From contig JADFJC010000027.1 in NCBI GenBank assembly GCA_022566315.1, positions 1-33,539 of the forward strand: a stretch of 33,539 nt of DNA, written 5' to 3'. Below are positions 32,454 to 33,539 of the stretch, piece by piece. How positions within the stretch are numbered: position 1 is the stretch's first letter; the number at the start of each line of letters is the position of its first letter. Made by a program: the position numbers and the translations under genes. The notes beneath the pieces are model-generated. The model ran no database searches and was not told the DNA's origin. It saw nothing but the letters and a program-made list of their open reading frames with translations. Source of the stretch: Planctomycetota bacterium. Lineage in GTDB: Bacteria; Planctomycetota; Phycisphaerae; Sedimentisphaerales; Anaerobacaceae.

Positions 32454-33539
32454 TCAACTAACGATTGCGCTGATGTCGATAAGATACATCTGCCGGCCGT
32501 TGCCTTCGTGTGGTGAATCAATGACGACACTTCGGCCGTTGGGACTGAAACGCGGGTGCGTATCGCATCGCCATTCGCCCTTATATTGCGGCGGCAAATA
32601 GAAATGGCCGAGCGGAAATCTTTCGCCGGTCGCTACATTGTAAAGATAGGGATTTTGCTTTCGCTCTTTGTCGGGATAGGTGTCGTTGAGTATCCACTTA
32701 TTGCCCGGCAGGTATGTGCAATGGCCATTCTTGGGCATAACCTCTTTGCCAACTACCTCAACCTTTCCTCCCGTGCTGTCCTCGTAGAGATAGAATGCGT
32801 TTTTGTGTGAAGGGTGCCAGGCCCAGGCGAGGATGTGGCGCGGGTCGCGCCAGATAAAGTGCGAGGTTTTGCCGTAGCTGTCCACGATGTGGATGTCCGA
32901 GCCGTCGGGTTTGGCGGTGAGCATTCGCGTGCCTTTTCCTTCCAGGCCCGGACCGAGACGGCGGTGCAGAAATATAAATCGAGAGCCGTCAGGATTGAAT
33001 AGCAGATGATTAAAATAATGTTTTGCGCCGGTGGTGTTTATGTGGGGACTGGGAATCTTTGCAATGTCAGCGATGGAGATTATCAAATCCCGCCTGCCTG
33101 TTTTAAGGTCGATTCGGAAAATGCCTGAATCTTTTGGTGCCAGGTCATCTTTATATGGGTCGGGCAGTCCTGCGTAGCCGTAGCCGGGGCGCATATCCTG
33201 GATGCGGCGTAAGTCCGGCGCCACAGCGGTTCGGCCATCGGGGCTGAGAGTGTAGATGGGGTACGGCAGTGTTCGCTTTTTGCCGCTGCGAACATTAAGG
33301 ATGTGGCAAACGAATCGGTCGCCTTCTCGGTCGTTCCAGATGATTTGATTTTTCGAGCCGGGCAGCCATTGGAGCATACATCCCTGCTGCCAGCACCATG
33401 AGCTGGATTGGCCTAATTCTGTCCATCGGTCGCCTTTTTTCAAATCTACCATCCCGATTTTGATGACGTCGTCGGGCCTGGGGCTGCGATGCTCGAAGTT
33501 GACCCCCATACCGAGTGCGTAACGGCCGGACGGGTCGGA
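32454..33539 (-). CDS. Oligogalacturonate-lyase-like beta-propeller protein, N-terminus cut by window edge
   Basis: The visible 362 codons form WD40/TolB-like propeller blades with repeats such as YPIYTLSPDGRTAVAPD, NHLLFNPDGSRFIFLHRR and DTHPRFSPNGRSVVIDSPH. The overall pattern is like oligogalacturonide lyase (Pectate_lyase22) and related planctomycete proteins. His-containing motifs (NHLLFN, NGHCTYLPG, CDTHPRFS) are where such lyases hold catalytic or metal-binding histidines, but I cannot confirm the active site. The frame stays open to 33539, and the codons before the ATG at 33509 read DPSGRYALG, typical of a propeller strand, so that ATG is internal and the gene starts beyond the window. 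If lyase-like, it would split unsaturated pectin fragments, which suits the neighbouring sugar oxidoreductases. Confidence 0.8.
   Translation of the reverse strand, partial: SDPSGRYALGMGVNFEHRSPRPDDVIKIGMVDLKKGDRWTELGQSSSWCWQQGCMLQWLPGSKNQIIWNDREGDRFVCHILNVRSGKKRTLPYPIYTLSPDGRTAVAPDLRRIQDMRPGYGYAGLPDPYKDDLAPKDSGIFRIDLKTGRRDLIISIADIAKIPSPHINTTGAKHYFNHLLFNPDGSRFIFLHRRLGPGLEGKGTRMLTAKPDGSDIHIVDSYGKTSHFIWRDPRHILAWAWHPSHKNAFYLYEDSTGGKVEVVGKEVMPKNGHCTYLPGNKWILNDTYPDKERKQNPYLYNVATGERFPLGHFYLPPQYKGEWRCDTHPRFSPNGRSVVIDSPHEGNGRQMYLIDISAIVS

Overview
The window looks like chromosome of a Planctomycetota bacterium, probably of the Phycisphaerae / Sedimentisphaerales type. This is inferred from gene content: three intact twin-arginine (Tat) exported Gfo/Idh/MocA oxidoreductases, a PmoA/DUF6807 protein, a beta-helix protein ending in a dockerin-like calcium motif, an HzsA-related HEAT/discoidin/beta-propeller protein with a single CXXCH, and a GGDEF protein of a form I associate with planctomycetes. 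No rRNA, tRNA, CRISPR array, transposase, integrase or phage gene was seen.

Layout. 1-954 (+) is the 3' part of a retropepsin-like/PDZ gene whose frame is broken by a TGA at 49-51. 1486-10084 (-) holds a diguanylate cyclase, a membrane/TPR-like protein, ahcY, a Gfo/Idh/MocA oxidoreductase, a PmoA-family protein and a beta-helix/dockerin protein. 10085-18203 (-) holds two giant exported proteins: a subtilase with FG-GAP repeats and the HzsA-related protein. 18455-20722 (+) is an M20 amidohydrolase followed by a DUF1028 protein, separated by a long hairpin element. 21484-22833 (+) is a second Gfo/Idh/MocA gene with a structured leader. 24163-26803 (+) is a signalling operon: histidine kinase, lone receiver, receiver-PP2C phosphatase. 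27417-30299 (-) is a coiled-coil/transmembrane/Ig-like surface protein. 30740-31046 is an internally deleted Gfo/Idh/MocA remnant just before an intact paralogue (31087-32406, +). The right edge cuts an oligogalacturonate-lyase-like beta-propeller gene (-).

Functional picture (inferred). Much of the coding capacity goes to exported proteins for handling polysaccharides, peptides and sugar derivatives: oxidoreductases, PmoA, beta-helix, propeller, subtilase and amidohydrolase. Cytosolic housekeeping (ahcY) and two signalling outputs (c-di-GMP and partner-switch-type phosphatase) accompany this.

The most unusual layer is non-genic. The window is full of short palindromic and low-complexity repeats. 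One 53-bp palindromic element occurs at 52/53 identity inside two unrelated genes, read in different frames, and is open in five of six frames. A 7-bp microsatellite supplies the hydrophobic core of the subtilase signal peptide. A 15-bp TCCGCC-N3-GGCGGA palindrome and its variants recur five times. A 108-bp compound hairpin sits between two genes. Together these suggest small palindromic elements that spread through the chromosome and sometimes become protein sequence.
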